Below are positions 52,725-62,134 of a stretch of 64,000 bases of DNA, in pieces. The first letter of the stretch is position 1; each line of letters opens with the position of its first letter. This DNA comes from an uncultured Kiloniellaceae bacterium. GTDB lineage: Bacteria; Pseudomonadota; Alphaproteobacteria; Kiloniellales; Kiloniellaceae. The translations under genes and the position numbers were made by a program. The DNA lies in NCBI GenBank assembly GCA_947493695.1, contig CANLSF010000001.1:434001-498000 (forward strand). Reading direction: 5' to 3'. The notes beneath the pieces are model-generated. The model saw nothing but the letters and a program-made list of their open reading frames with translations. It had not been told where the DNA came from and did not search any database.

Positions 52725-53741
52725 TTAGCTCAAGTGCTCTCTCACCAGAAGCTCGGCGATCTGGACAGTGTTCAGAGCCGCACCCTTGCGCAGATTGTCG
52801 GAAACCACCCACATAGAGAGGCCATTGTCGACGGTAGGATCCGTCCGGATCCGGCTGATGAATGTCGCATCTTCACCCGCGCATTCCGCAGGCGTGACAT
52901 AACCCTCATCCTGACGGTGATCGATCACGGTGATGCCTTCCTGCTCGCGCAGGGCCAACCGGGCCTGTTCCTCGGAAATCGGCTTTTCGAATTCCATGGT
53001 CACCGCCTCGCTGTGCCCAACGAAGACAGGAATACGTACACAGGTCGCGGTCAGCTTGATCTTAGGATCGAGGATCTTCTTGGTCTCGACCATCATCTTC
53101 CACTCTTCCTTCGTATAGCCGTCTTCCATGAAGCTATCGATGTGCGGAATAGCGTTGAAGGCGATCTGCTTAGTGAACTGCTCCTTCTTCATTGGATCAT
53201 TCACGAAGATCCCACGCGTCTGGTTGAAGAGTTCGTCCATACCGTCTTTACCGGCACCGCTGACTGCCTGGTAGGTTGAAACTACAACGCGCTTGATTGT
53301 GGCCAGTTCGTGGAGCGGCTTCATTGCGAGCGCCAACTGGATGGTCGAGCAATTGGGGTTGGCGATGATGTTCCGCTTCGTATACCCGGCCAGAGCCTCA
53401 GGATTAACCTCCGGCACGATCAGCGGAACATCCGGATCCATCCGGAAATGCGAGGTGTTGTCGATCACCACGGCACCGGCCTGTGCCGCCTTGGGGGAAT
53501 ACTCGGCCGAGACACTCGCGCCCGGCGAAGATAAAACGATATCGATGCCCGCGAAGTCGAAGGTCGCCAGGTTCTGAACCTTCAGAACGTGGTTATCACC
53601 ATAGGAAACTTCAGAACCGGCAGAACGCTCGGAAGCCAGCGCAACCACCTCGGACGCCGGAAACTTGCGCTCCGAAAGCGTCGTCATGAGTTCCCGTCCA
53701 ACGGCACCCGTGGCACCAACTACCGCAACTTTGTAAGCCAT
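52725..53741 (-). CDS. asd: Aspartate-semialdehyde dehydrogenase
   Basis: NADPH-dependent enzyme of the Lys/Thr/Met/DAP branch. VAVVGATGAVGRELMTTLSE (about 5-24) binds NADP; the active-site Cys is in IIANPNCSTIQLALAM (about 128-143); the catalytic His is in CVRIPVFVGHSEAVTMEF (about 242-259). Length 338 is normal. Monocistronic, close to the leu genes on the same strand. Confidence 0.96.
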   Translation of the reverse strand: MAYKVAVVGATGAVGRELMTTLSERKFPASEVVALASERSAGSEVSYGDNHVLKVQNLATFDFAGIDIVLSSPGASVSAEYSPKAAQAGAVVIDNTSHFRMDPDVPLIVPEVNPEALAGYTKRNIIANPNCSTIQLALAMKPLHELATIKRVVVSTYQAVSGAGKDGMDELFNQTRGIFVNDPMKKEQFTKQIAFNAIPHIDSFMEDGYTKEEWKMMVETKKILDPKIKLTATCVRIPVFVGHSEAVTMEFEKPISEEQARLALREQEGITVIDHRQDEGYVTPAECAGEDATFISRIRTDPTVDNGLSMWVVSDNLRKGAALNTVQIAELLVREHLS

Positions 53742-53872
53742 ATCTAATATCTACCAACTTGATCAATCTCGATTTCCGGCGTTGAATTAAGCGGGATCGA
53801 GCAAATATGCAAGGTAACCAGAGCCGCAAACCGGCGAATTAGCCCGAAAGCTCCCTGGAAAGTGAAGAAACC

Positions 53873-54202
53873 ATGGCGGAACGCAGTCCCAACTATCGCG
53901 CTTTCTGGCCGCGTTATCTGGCCGAACACAGCAAACCGGCCACCCAAATGCTCCATGCCGTCGGCACGGGGCTGGGCTTGGTCCTGCTGCTGATCGCGAT
54001 TGTTACAAGTCACTGGTGGCTCCTGCCGCTTGCCCTTGTATCGGGCTATGCTTTCGCCTGGATCGCTCATGCCATGGTTGAGCGGAACACGCCCACGACC
54101 TTTACCCATCCCTGGTGGTCGTTCATCAGCGATTTCCGCATGTTCGCGCTTTTTGTCACCGGCCGCCTGGGCCGTGAACGCGCGCACTACAATCTCGATT
54201 GA
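53873..54202 (+). CDS. DUF962/Mpo1-like membrane protein
   Basis: A 109-residue protein of the Mpo1-like family; yeast Mpo1 is a dioxygenase that shortens 2-hydroxy fatty acids. It has the signature FWPRYLAEHSKPATQMLHAVG (His about 18 and 27), two membrane segments and the second His cluster WIAHAMVERN, THPWWSFISDFRMF. These His residues are expected iron ligands. Divergent from asd by 131 bases. Confidence 0.87.
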   Translation: MAERSPNYRAFWPRYLAEHSKPATQMLHAVGTGLGLVLLLIAIVTSHWWLLPLALVSGYAFAWIAHAMVERNTPTTFTHPWWSFISDFRMFALFVTGRLGRERAHYNLD

Positions 54203-54338
54203 AGTGGGTTGCGTTTGAGTCATCGCAGAAATTCTCAAAAATCGCAGTCGAGAACAGCAAATTGCTCTTAGTCATTTTCTTTCTTCCTCATTCTATCCCC
54301 GGTCCATCCGCGGTTTCGTTATGTAACGGGCCGAAAAT

Positions 54339-54364
54339 AAAAAAAGGCCGCCTCATGGGCGGCC
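54339..54364 (-). terminator. Rho-independent terminator of the small exported-protein gene
   Basis: On the minus strand GGCCGCC (54364-54358) pairs with GGCGGCC (54352-54346), loop 5, followed at once by seven T (54345-54339). It is 28 bases past the stop at 54392. Confidence 0.85.
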
Positions 54365-54391
54365 CGTTACCAATACCCTGAAGCACAGTGG

Positions 54392-54595
54392 TCAGTTCGC
54401 CTTAGTCTCCGGTTTCAGAGTCATCGGCGCTGAGCCAGTGGTGGTGCTGGTGGTAGTGGTCGGAATCAGGGTTTGTGCGGTCTGAGTCTCATTTGCGGCG
54501 GATTTCATTCCACCACAGGCATAGACTGCCGCAGGCGCAACCAGGAACGCAGCCAGAGTCAAGGCGGCCGCAGGAACTGCAACTCTCTTTCTCAT
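54392..54595 (-). CDS. Small exported protein, 67 aa, unknown
   Basis: A basic start (MRKRVAVPAA), a hydrophobic core (LTLAAFLVAPAAV) and VYACGG, then a short Thr-rich stretch (TTTTSTTTG) and the end MTLKPETKAN. The Cys after VYA gives a borderline lipobox; otherwise signal peptidase I would cleave before it. No family is recognised. It has its own terminator, and the gene lies between the Mpo1-like gene and leuB. Confidence 0.6.
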   Translation of the reverse strand: MRKRVAVPAAALTLAAFLVAPAAVYACGGMKSAANETQTAQTLIPTTTTSTTTGSAPMTLKPETKAN

Positions 54596-54668
54596 CTATC
54601 CGTCTCCTCATCAGGTTTCGCAACTGCGGCAAGACTACGCGTGAATGCCTTCGGCGTCAATTCAGGCT

Positions 54669-55781
54669 TTAAGCGGCCAGGTGATCCAGCGCACTCAGAA
54701 CCGCATCGCCCATGCCCGTGGTCGAGACCGTTGTGGCCCCCGGTGCGACGATATCCCCGGTCCGCTTGCCCTCGTTCAGGACATTCTTCACAGCGGTCTC
54801 GATAAGATCCGCATCGTCACCCAGGTCGAAGGAATAACGCAGCATCATGGCGAAGCTGAGCAGAGTCGCCAGGGGGTTGGCCTTATCTTCGCCGGCAATA
54901 TCAGGCGCTGAGCCATGGACCGGCTCGTACATGGCCTTGCGGCGGCCGGTCTCGTCGACATCGCCCAGCGAGGCCGACGGCAGCATACCGAGCGACCCTG
55001 TCAGCATCGCCGCCGTATCGGACAGCATATCGCCAAAGAGATTGTCTGTAACGATGACGTCGAACTGTTTGGGTGCGCGCACGAGCTGCATGGAGCAGTT
55101 GTCCGCGTACATGTGCGAAAGCTCGACGTCTGCATAATCAGCACCATGCAGCTTGGTGACTTCATCGCGCCAAAGCACGCCGGATTCCATCACATTGGCC
55201 TTTTCAACCGAACAGACCCGGTTATCACGCTTGCGCGCCAGATCGAAAGCAACAGCCGCCACCCGGTGAATTTCCGAAGTGGTGTAGACCTGGGTATTGA
55301 TACCCCGGCGTTCGCCGTTGGGCAGATCCTCGATCCCGCGCGGCTCACCGAAGTAAACGCCACCGGTCAGTTCGCGGACAATCATGATATCCAGGCCGGA
55401 CACGATCTCGGGCTTCAAGGTCGAGGCGTCGACCAGCGCATCGAAGCAGAGTGCTGGACGCAGATTGGCGAAAAGCTCCATTTCCTTGCGCAAACGCAGC
55501 AGACCGCGCTCCGGCTTGATGGAGAAATCCAGGTTGTCCCACTGCGGACCGCCAACTGCGCCCAAAAGGACCGCGTCGACATTCATGGCCTTTTCCATAG
55601 TGGCATCTGCCAAGGGCACGCCATGGGCGTCAATTGCCGCACCGCCGACCAGGTCTTCTTCAAGGTCAAAACGTACCGCCTGACGCTTGTCGAACCAGTC
55701 AACGACCCGGCGCACTTCACGCATCACCTCGGGACCGATGCCGTCACCTGGAAGAACCAGAAGCTTTTTATTGGAAGCCAT
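54669..55781 (-). CDS. leuB: 3-isopropylmalate dehydrogenase
   Basis: Oxidative decarboxylation in leucine synthesis. It has [16 protein letters not shown] (about 7-22), [15 protein letters not shown] (about 134-148), the metal-binding [15 protein letters not shown] (about 227-241) and [15 protein letters not shown] (about 281-295). Length 370 is normal. It is the third leu gene on this strand after leuC and leuD, 89 bases past leuD. Confidence 0.97.
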   Translation of the reverse strand: MASNKKLLVLPGDGIGPEVMREVRRVVDWFDKRQAVRFDLEEDLVGGAAIDAHGVPLADATMEKAMNVDAVLLGAVGGPQWDNLDFSIKPERGLLRLRKEMELFANLRPALCFDALVDASTLKPEIVSGLDIMIVRELTGGVYFGEPRGIEDLPNGERRGINTQVYTTSEIHRVAAVAFDLARKRDNRVCSVEKANVMESGVLWRDEVTKLHGADYADVELSHMYADNCSMQLVRAPKQFDVIVTDNLFGDMLSDTAAMLTGSLGMLPSASLGDVDETGRRKAMYEPVHGSAPDIAGEDKANPLATLLSFAMMLRYSFDLGDDADLIETAVKNVLNEGKRTGDIVAPGATTVSTTGMGDAVLSALDHLAA

Positions 55782-55870
55782 GAATTAGATATTCCCCACT
55801 GCAATCTTGATAGGAGCGCGCCGCCGGCCCCATGAGGCGACAGCGCGTCAGCTTTTATTGTCTATTTGGA

Positions 55871-56473
55871 CTAGGCCCAGGGCTGCGAGAGCTTGCGGCG
55901 CTCCTCGAAGCTATCGATCTTCTCACCCTTCGCCATGGTCAGGCCGATGTCGTCCAGGCCGTTCATGAGGCAATGCTTGCGAAAGGCGTCGATCTCAAAA
56001 GAGATAGTACCGCCGTCCGGCCCCTTGATCTCCTGCGCTTCCAGGTCGACCGAAACCACGGCGTTTGCGCCACGGCCCGCGTCGTCCATCAGCAGGTCCA
56101 CCTGCTCCTGCGGCAGGGCGATCGGCAGGATGCCGTTCTTGAAGCAATTGTTGTAGAAGATGTCGGCGAAGCTCGGGGCAATGATACAGCGAATGCCCGC
56201 GTCCAGCAGCGCCCAGGGCGCATGCTCGCGCGACGAACCGCAGCCGAAGTTATCGCCTGCGACCAGGATCTGCGCGTCTTTATAGGCTGGCTGGTCCAGC
56301 ACGAAGTCCTTGGCGTTACCGTCTTCGTCCGTGCGCAGCTCGTAGAACAGGCCTTCCCGCAGGCCCGTACGCTTGATGGTCTTCAGGAACTGCTTCGGGA
56401 TGATCATATCGGTGTCGATATTGACCAGAGGAAGCGGGGCTGCCGTACCGGTGAGCTTGTCGAATTTATCCAT
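55871..56473 (-). CDS. leuD: 3-isopropylmalate dehydratase small subunit
   Basis: Swivel domain of isopropylmalate isomerase. [15 protein letters not shown] (about 19-33), [19 protein letters not shown] (about 72-90) and [17 protein letters not shown] (about 103-119). 200 residues. It follows leuC with a 20-base gap. Confidence 0.97.
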   Translation of the reverse strand: MDKFDKLTGTAAPLPLVNIDTDMIIPKQFLKTIKRTGLREGLFYELRTDEDGNAKDFVLDQPAYKDAQILVAGDNFGCGSSREHAPWALLDAGIRCIIAPSFADIFYNNCFKNGILPIALPQEQVDLLMDDAGRGANAVVSVDLEAQEIKGPDGGTISFEIDAFRKHCLMNGLDDIGLTMAKGEKIDSFEERRKLSQPWA

Positions 56474-56493
56474 GACTTTATCCTTTTCCCCGC

Positions 56494-57900
56494 TTAGCTC
56501 AGTTCACGCACGTCGGTGAGGTGACCGGTCACCGCCGCAGCCGCAGCCATACCCGGGCTCACCAAATGGGTGCGTCCGCCGCGCCCCTGACGGCCTTCGA
56601 AGTTCCGGTTGGACGTCGAGGCACAGCGCTCACCCGGGGCCAGCTTGTCGGCGTTCATGGCCAGACACATGGAGCACCCCGGCTCGCGCCAGTCAAAACC
56701 AGCCTCAATGAAGATCTGGTCCAGGCCCTCTTCCTCGGCCTGGTTCTTCACCAGACCGGAGCCGGGTACGATCATGGCCCGCACGTTCTCGGCAACCTTG
56801 CGACCCTTGGCCACGGCGGCAACCTCGCGCAGATCCTCGATCCGGCCATTGGTGCAGGAACCGATGAAGACCGTATCGATGGCCACTTCGCTGATCGGCG
56901 TACCCGCGGTCAGTCCCATGTAATCCAGGGAACGCGCGATGGCACTGCGCTTGTTGTCGTCAGGTGCGGCGTCGGGGCCGGGAATTGCCGCTGAGACCGG
57001 GATCACGTCTTCCGGGCTGGTGCCCCAGGTGACCTGCGGTTCAATATCCGCAGCCTTCAGAACCAGTTCCTTGTCGTAGGTCGCGCCTTCATCCGATGGC
57101 AGAGTCTTCCAATAGGCCAGCGCCTGTTCCCAGGCTCCGCCCTTGGGGGCCATGGGGCGACCCATGATGTACTCAAAAGTTTTCTCATCCGGTGCAATGA
57201 GCCCGGCGCGCGCACCGCCTTCGATCGACATGTTGCAGACCGTCATGCGGCCTTCCATGGAGAGATCGCGGATCGCCTCACCGGCGTACTCAATGACATA
57301 ACCGGTGCCACCAGCGGTACCGATTTTACCGATGATGGCCAGCACCATGTCTTTCGCGGTCACGCCGACCGGCAGCTTGCCTTCGACCGTGATGCGCATA
57401 TTCTTGGCGGGCTTCTGGATCAGGGTCTGAGTGGCCAGCACATGCTCGACCTCGGAGGTCCCGATGCCGAAGGCCAGCGAGCCGAAGGCTCCGTGAGTGG
57501 CGGTATGGCTGTCGCCGCAGACAATGGTCATGCCCGGCAGGGTGAAGCCCTGCTCCGGCCCGATGATGTGCACGACACCCTGGCGCACGTCGTCCATACC
57601 GAAGAGCGGCACGCCGAATTCGTCGCAGTTCTTGCTGAGCTGCTCGACCTGAATGCGGCTTTCCTCATCTTCAATGCCCTGCGCCCGGCCCGAGGTCGGG
57701 ACGTTGTGGTCAGGCACCGCGAGGGTGGCCTCGGGGCGGCGGACGGTCCGTCCGGTCATGCGCAGGCCTTCAAAAGCCTGTGGGCTGGTGACTTCATGGA
57801 CCAGATGGCGGTCGATATAGATCAGGCAGGTCCCGTCGTCCTGACGGTCGACCAGATGGCTGTCCCAGATCTTATCGAACAGGGTGCGTGGTGCGGACAT
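56494..57900 (-). CDS. leuC: 3-isopropylmalate dehydratase large subunit
   Basis: Aconitase-family 4Fe-4S enzyme of leucine synthesis. [17 protein letters not shown] start, [19 protein letters not shown] (about 133-151), cluster Cys in [16 protein letters not shown] (about 347) and [10 protein letters not shown] (about 407-410). Length 468 is normal. ATG 57900 has GGAAG 8-9 bases upstream; the frame back to 57975 is rejected. Heads leuCDB. Confidence 0.97.
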   Translation of the reverse strand: MSAPRTLFDKIWDSHLVDRQDDGTCLIYIDRHLVHEVTSPQAFEGLRMTGRTVRRPEATLAVPDHNVPTSGRAQGIEDEESRIQVEQLSKNCDEFGVPLFGMDDVRQGVVHIIGPEQGFTLPGMTIVCGDSHTATHGAFGSLAFGIGTSEVEHVLATQTLIQKPAKNMRITVEGKLPVGVTAKDMVLAIIGKIGTAGGTGYVIEYAGEAIRDLSMEGRMTVCNMSIEGGARAGLIAPDEKTFEYIMGRPMAPKGGAWEQALAYWKTLPSDEGATYDKELVLKAADIEPQVTWGTSPEDVIPVSAAIPGPDAAPDDNKRSAIARSLDYMGLTAGTPISEVAIDTVFIGSCTNGRIEDLREVAAVAKGRKVAENVRAMIVPGSGLVKNQAEEEGLDQIFIEAGFDWREPGCSMCLAMNADKLAPGERCASTSNRNFEGRQGRGGRTHLVSPGMAAAAAVTGHLTDVRELS

Positions 57901-58138
57901 CGTGCTTCTTCCTTCTTCGGTCAGCGCAGGGCTAACCATTCTCCCTCGGAGACTGCCACCCCATAGCCCTTTCAAGGGCGACCCACCTCAGGTCGGGGCA
58001 CGCATAGGTCTCACGCTATTCTCATTGAGGCGCCGGAGAATAACCACTTCGCCACCCCGGGAAAAGTCTTACTGTACAGGATTGGCGCATAGCAGGCATT
58101 CGGTAGCCCGTCCAACACGGTCAAGTCATGTTGTGAGG

Positions 58139-58639
58139 TCAGATATATGCAAGGAAGCGCCCGCAAAGGATGACCGCCAACCACAGCAGGATAGAGATCC
58201 CGCCCGCAAGCTGCAGACGCAGCCCACTCGCCTCTTTTGACTGCAATTCGAACACAGAAGACCAATCGGCAGAACGCCGCAGCAAAAGCGCATTTGCAAT
58301 GGCCAACGCGACCAGTAGCAGCTTCACCTGAAACAGAGGGGTCGCGGCATATTTAGCCGCGCCGACCGAGAACAACAGCAGGCCGGTAATGATGGAAAGC
58401 GAGAGTCCGCAAAGCGCGACCGGCAACAGAACACGGCTCAGCGATTTGACCGGCACCGCGGACCAAAATCCCAGAAGCCGTAGATCGAGAGGCAGAATAG
58501 CCCCGAACAGCATAGCGAGACCCAGGATATGGCCAGCATTGACGATCGGATAGACCCAACGCGACGTGCGCAGGGCTGAGGGCAGAGCCATATTCTGGAG
58601 CGCCGTCAGGGCCTCGAGAACCGTCGACCAGATTTCCAT
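58139..58639 (-). CDS. DUF6644-like membrane protein
   Basis: A 166-residue inner-membrane protein with about five hydrophobic segments. Residues about 18-45 (TSRWVYPIVNAGHILGLAML) carry a His at a helix edge, and GAILPLDLRLLGFW and FQVKLLLVALAIANALLLRR follow. It resembles the DUF6644/DUF2214 style of small membrane proteins. I chose ATG 58639; a TTG seven codons earlier is possible. The next gene upstream is DUF6152, and the two families are often paired. Confidence 0.68.
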   Translation of the reverse strand: MEIWSTVLEALTALQNMALPSALRTSRWVYPIVNAGHILGLAMLFGAILPLDLRLLGFWSAVPVKSLSRVLLPVALCGLSLSIITGLLLFSVGAAKYAATPLFQVKLLLVALAIANALLLRRSADWSSVFELQSKEASGLRLQLAGGISILLWLAVILCGRFLAYI

Positions 58640-58726
58640 GTCTAGTGCTTTGCCAAGCAAAGATCGATCATGCCAAACCTATCCTTCGCGACGTTCGCCT
58701 GTCAGAGACGGTTCGCTGGCGCGCAT

Positions 58727-59107
58727 TCAATCGCGATTTGGATAGAGGTTATAGAGCTGACCGTCGATGGTGACGCGTTCGGCTTTCATCAGTTTTTGCT
58801 CCGGATCCTCGGAACGCTGCCCGGAGATGGTCACTTCCGTGCCCACCGCGAACATCTCATCCTTCAGCCCGGCCCGCTCGTTGCGCCAGGGTTGGCCGAC
58901 CTCGACCATCCAGATTTCGCCCTCGGCATCTACGGTCAGGACACCATGAGGGTTTCCAAGTTGCGCGGCCTGGATCAGACCGACGAGTTCGAAATTACCA
59001 TCCTCGGTCCAGCGCCAGCCATGATGGCCCAGAGCGGCAGGTCCACCCAACGCGGCGAGAGCAATCGCGACACCGCTGCCAATGAGAACGTTCCGTCTTG
59101 TCACCAT
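58727..59107 (-). CDS. DUF6152-like exported protein (possible Tat substrate)
   Basis: A 126-residue protein with a twin-arginine-like start (MVTRRNVLIGSGVAIALAAL) and an LGHHGWRW sequence right after the predicted cleavage site, whose paired His could bind metal. It continues VGLIQAAQLGNPHGVLTVD and VGTEVTISGQRSED, an OB-like beta pattern typical of DUF6152. It lies 88 bases upstream of the DUF6644-like gene and is divergent from the hydrolase at 59331. Confidence 0.72.
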   Translation of the reverse strand: MVTRRNVLIGSGVAIALAALGGPAALGHHGWRWTEDGNFELVGLIQAAQLGNPHGVLTVDAEGEIWMVEVGQPWRNERAGLKDEMFAVGTEVTISGQRSEDPEQKLMKAERVTIDGQLYNLYPNRD

Positions 59108-59160
59108 GGGTCAGACTCTCCTCTGCAAGGTCAGATTGAGAACACTTAGAATACGATATG

Positions 59161-59174
59161 GCATCATGTGATGC
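59161..59174. promoter_or_regulatory. Short palindrome in divergent promoter region
   Basis: GCATCA and TGATGC around TG, in the 223-base gap between the DUF6152-like and hydrolase genes. A related GATGCA half-site recurs about 30 bases further. It may be an operator; weak evidence. Confidence 0.3.
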
Positions 59175-59330
59175 ATCTCCAAGGGTTCTGTAGATGCACC
59201 GCATGTCATACTCTGTTTACCCTCCCAACACCGCATCGACACAAATCGGCTCCTCAACAGGCATTTGCCGCCCGACCCCTGCCTATGACATTCTCCCCGC
59301 AAGCGAAGTCAAACCTATACGGCAGCCATT

Positions 59331-60203
59331 ATGTTCGAGAGCTTTACACAGGAACGGATAGATACCGGCGAGGTTGAGATCAACCTGCGCAGGGGCGGTA
59401 ATGGACCGCCGTTGCTTCTGCTGCATGGTTATCCGCAGACCCATGTCATGTGGCACGGGGTGGCGCCGCTGCTGGCCCAGAACTTTACCGTGATCTGTGC
59501 GGATCTGCGGGGTTATGGGGAGAGCGGCAAACCAGCCGGCGAAGCAGACCATTCGACCTATTCCAAACGCGCGATGGCGGCAGATATGGTTCGGGTCATG
59601 GAGCACCTTGGCTATACAAGCTTCCGGGTCGCAGGGCATGACCGGGGCGGACGGGTCACCCACAGGCTTTGTCTGGATTGGCCCTACCACGTTGAGCGCG
59701 CTGCGGTGCTTGATATCGTGCCGACGCATAAGGTTTTCGCGACCACGAACCAGGTCCTCTCCACGGGTTATTATCATTGGTTCTTCCTGATCCAGCCCAA
59801 CGGCCTGCCCGAACACATGATCGGCCAGGACCCCGATTTCTATCTAAAGGAAAAGCTGGCCCGCTGGTCGGCTCTGAAGGAAAACTTCGCGCCCGAGGCC
59901 GTCGAGGCCTATCTGCGCGCCTTCCGCGATCCTGCCTGCATTCACGCGACCTGCGAGGATTACCGGGCCGCCGCCTCGATCGATCTGGCGCACGACGAAG
60001 CCGATATGCACAAGAAGGTAGGCTGCCCCCTGCTGGTGCTTTGGGGCCTGCGCGGCCTGATGCACGAGAACTACGACGTGCCCGCCACCTGGCGCGAACG
60101 CGCCAGCGACGTTACGGCGAAGGGCATCGACTGCGGGCACTTCATCCCCGAGGAGCGCCCGCTGGAAACCCTGGATGCACTCTCAAACTTCTTCGCCGAG
60201 TAA
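59331..60203 (+). CDS. Alpha/beta hydrolase, fluoroacetate-dehalogenase-like
   Basis: A 290-residue hydrolase with an Asp nucleophile: AGHDRGGRVTHR gives Asp104, Arg105 and Arg108. Asp128 lies in VLDIVPT, His149-Trp150 in YYHWFF, a Tyr in CEDYRA (about 211) and the catalytic His in DCGHFIPEE (about 275). The spacing of Asp to acid (24) and Asp to His-Trp (45) equals that known for the fluoroacetate dehalogenase of Rhodopseudomonas (Asp110, Asp134, His155, Trp156). The halide pocket thus looks complete. Haloacetate is the likely substrate class; activity is inferred. Confidence 0.85.
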   Translation: MFESFTQERIDTGEVEINLRRGGNGPPLLLLHGYPQTHVMWHGVAPLLAQNFTVICADLRGYGESGKPAGEADHSTYSKRAMAADMVRVMEHLGYTSFRVAGHDRGGRVTHRLCLDWPYHVERAAVLDIVPTHKVFATTNQVLSTGYYHWFFLIQPNGLPEHMIGQDPDFYLKEKLARWSALKENFAPEAVEAYLRAFRDPACIHATCEDYRAAASIDLAHDEADMHKKVGCPLLVLWGLRGLMHENYDVPATWRERASDVTAKGIDCGHFIPEERPLETLDALSNFFAE

Positions 60204-60227
60204 GGCCGCACGAATGAAGCAGCGCCA

Positions 60228-60830
60228 TTATCCTTCTTCGTGCCGCTTTCCGGCACAGGCGCCGGCCCGGATCATAACGTCGAGCAGACGTCCTATGCTT
60301 TCATAGCGATCCTGACCGGCATCCGGGAAGAGCGTCTGATAACCGACGAAGGTTGCGTATTCGATCTCGGCCAACTCTGCCGCCTCGACTTCAGGCACGC
60401 CGAATTCCTGCCGATTGATCTCTGTCAAATAAGCGATGCGGCGGCGGTCGACACGATCCACGGCCTTGCGGGCCTCCACCTGGCTGGCAGCCATGCGGCG
60501 GACAGCGGTCTCGATCCACTGATCAAGCGAAGCAGCGAGGTTGTTCAGCGCAACACGTTTAGCACGCGGATCCGCTTCGCGCTCGACCTCCTGGATGACC
60601 CGTTCAGTATGGCGCTGACTCCAGTAGTCCAGCATCGCGGCAACGAAACTCGCGTGATCCTCGAAGTGGTGATAGAAAGATCCCCGGGTCTTATCCGCCG
60701 CGGCACAAAGTCTGTCGACCCGCAGAGCCTCCGGTCCAGTCCGCGCGAGTTGCTGAAGACCGATTTCCAGCCAATCCTGCCGTTTCAAACGGGCAGGCTT
60801 TTCACGCCCGGCTGCTTTAACCCGGCTCAC
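60228..60830 (-). CDS. TetR/AcrR-family transcriptional regulator
   Basis: A 200-residue regulator. The N-terminal HTH runs about 10-55: WLEIGLQQLARTGPEALRVD, LCAAADKTRGSFYHHFEDHA. The C-terminal helical ligand domain is ordinary. The start is GTG 60830, whose GTGA overlaps the TGA stop of the preceding membrane-protein gene; the frame further upstream lies inside that gene. The pair is therefore translationally coupled. A candidate operator is at 61258-61276. Confidence 0.85.
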   Translation of the reverse strand: MSRVKAAGREKPARLKRQDWLEIGLQQLARTGPEALRVDRLCAAADKTRGSFYHHFEDHASFVAAMLDYWSQRHTERVIQEVEREADPRAKRVALNNLAASLDQWIETAVRRMAASQVEARKAVDRVDRRRIAYLTEINRQEFGVPEVEAAELAEIEYATFVGYQTLFPDAGQDRYESIGRLLDVMIRAGACAGKRHEEG

Positions 60831-61195
60831 GTGAGTCCCGCAATTCCCAAACCGGAAATGGGCAGGAACAGAGCCCACTGGATCATGTGTTTTGGGCTGA
60901 GTCGCTTCCAGAGGATCAAGCCGATGTTCCAGAGCGCAAAACTCGCCGCCAGCCCCGTCAACATCACGTTCAGCGCAATCGCCGTAGGCTCGAAACTGCC
61001 ATAACCGTAACCCGCCGCCATAGCCAAAAGCACAATGCTGACAATGTGCCAGCAATAAAACTGCGTGTGCTTGGGAACGGACGCCAGATCGCTGGCTCGT
61101 AACAAAGGCCGCGCAATTTCACGCTCACCGGCAAAAATATGGATCAGCGCCGTCGCCAGTGAAACCAACGCAGCCGCGGCAAGCCAGATGTTCAT
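60827..61195 (-). CDS. Four-helix membrane protein, unknown
   Basis: A 122-residue protein with four hydrophobic segments: about 3-20, 48-66, 70-92 and 104-121. A conserved-looking loop is HIFAGEREIARPLL (about 18-31), and a histidine-rich segment follows at HTQFYCWHIVSIV. It resembles small DUF-type membrane proteins I cannot name. Coupled to the TetR gene by a 4-base overlap, so it is probably its target. Confidence 0.7.
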   Translation of the reverse strand: MNIWLAAAALVSLATALIHIFAGEREIARPLLRASDLASVPKHTQFYCWHIVSIVLLAMAAGYGYGSFEPTAIALNVMLTGLAASFALWNIGLILWKRLSPKHMIQWALFLPISGLGIAGLT

Positions 61196-61257
61196 TCGGA
61201 ATCCTCTGTTATTTTTGAAAACTTACACTTCTTGAGTGCCTGATGTTCGTCATTTTA

Positions 61258-61276
61258 ATACCATACTATGTGGTAT
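61258..61276. promoter_or_regulatory. Candidate TetR operator
   Basis: ATACCATA and TGTGGTAT around CTA: 7 of 8 base pairs match. It lies 63 bases upstream of the membrane-protein/TetR pair, in the expected place for autoregulation. Confidence 0.5.
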
Positions 61277-61474
61277 GTTATATACAAGTGTTGGAGTCAT
61301 AACGACACCTGGAAAAATGCCTCCTGGAATCTCTGAACACGATAGGGAGCTGCGTGGCGAGCCAGAGTGGCACCACTTGGTCTGCGGGACCGGCACTGGT
61401 CTTCCGCCTCAAGCTGCTTTCAAGTAGAAGCATCGCGAACAACATGTTCCACAAAGGGAAACAACAAATTCAAG

Positions 61475-61981
61475 ATGCCGTCAGATTTAACACTTCGCCT
61501 CGCCGCCCCCAGTGACTGTAGCGCCCTCACCCGGCTGGCGCTGGCCTCCAAGGCGCATTGGGGTTACGACGAAGCCTTTATGCGGGCCTGTGTGCCTGCC
61601 TTGACCGTCACTTCGGCATTGCTGGCCAATCATCACGTTGTACTGGCCGAAGCAGCAGAAATGACAGGACCGGACGCGACACCCGACCCACTGGGCTTCT
61701 ATGCCCTCTCCCAAACACGACCGGAAGCCGAAGTCGAATGCTGCTTCGTTGATCCGACGGCCATTGGCAGCGGTGTAGGTGGGTTACTCTGGCGGAACCT
61801 GGAAGCCTTTGCGCGCGCGAACGGCGTGGTCAGCCTGACTCTCGCCGCCGACCCCAATGCCGCCGGGTTTTACCGTCATATGGGTATGAATGAAGCCGGA
61901 TCGGCACCCTCTGACGTGTTCGGTCCTGACCGGTCTCTCCCAATATTCAAGAAGCTGCTTCAAGAGACTGGGGCGCCATAA
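61475..61981 (+). CDS. GNAT-family acetyltransferase
   Basis: A 168-residue N-acetyltransferase: LRLAAPSDCSALTRLALASK (about 7-26), FYALSQTRPEAEVECCFVDP (about 80-99), the acetyl-CoA loop IGSGVGGLLWRNLEAFA (about 102-118) and FYRHMGMNEAGSAPSD (about 135-150). Start ATG 61475 is chosen by family start; the ribosome-binding site is weak. Substrate unknown. Stands alone. Confidence 0.83.
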   Translation: MPSDLTLRLAAPSDCSALTRLALASKAHWGYDEAFMRACVPALTVTSALLANHHVVLAEAAEMTGPDATPDPLGFYALSQTRPEAEVECCFVDPTAIGSGVGGLLWRNLEAFARANGVVSLTLAADPNAAGFYRHMGMNEAGSAPSDVFGPDRSLPIFKKLLQETGAP

Positions 61982-62134
61982 AAGCGCCTCCAATTCGTCA
62001 GCACTGAAACGATATTTTAACAAAATCACAACCCATAGTGTGCTGCGTACATCTATCCGGTAGCATCAGAATGATTGAGCGGTTATCTTCGCCGCAAACT
62101 CGTAGATTGCAATTCAGTAAAGAGATTTAGTCCA

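Noticed and set aside
57901-58138. Leader peptide/attenuator for leuCDB
   Set aside because: I saw no short Leu-rich reading frame with a ribosome-binding site followed by a terminator, only a 6-bp hairpin near 58018-58041.
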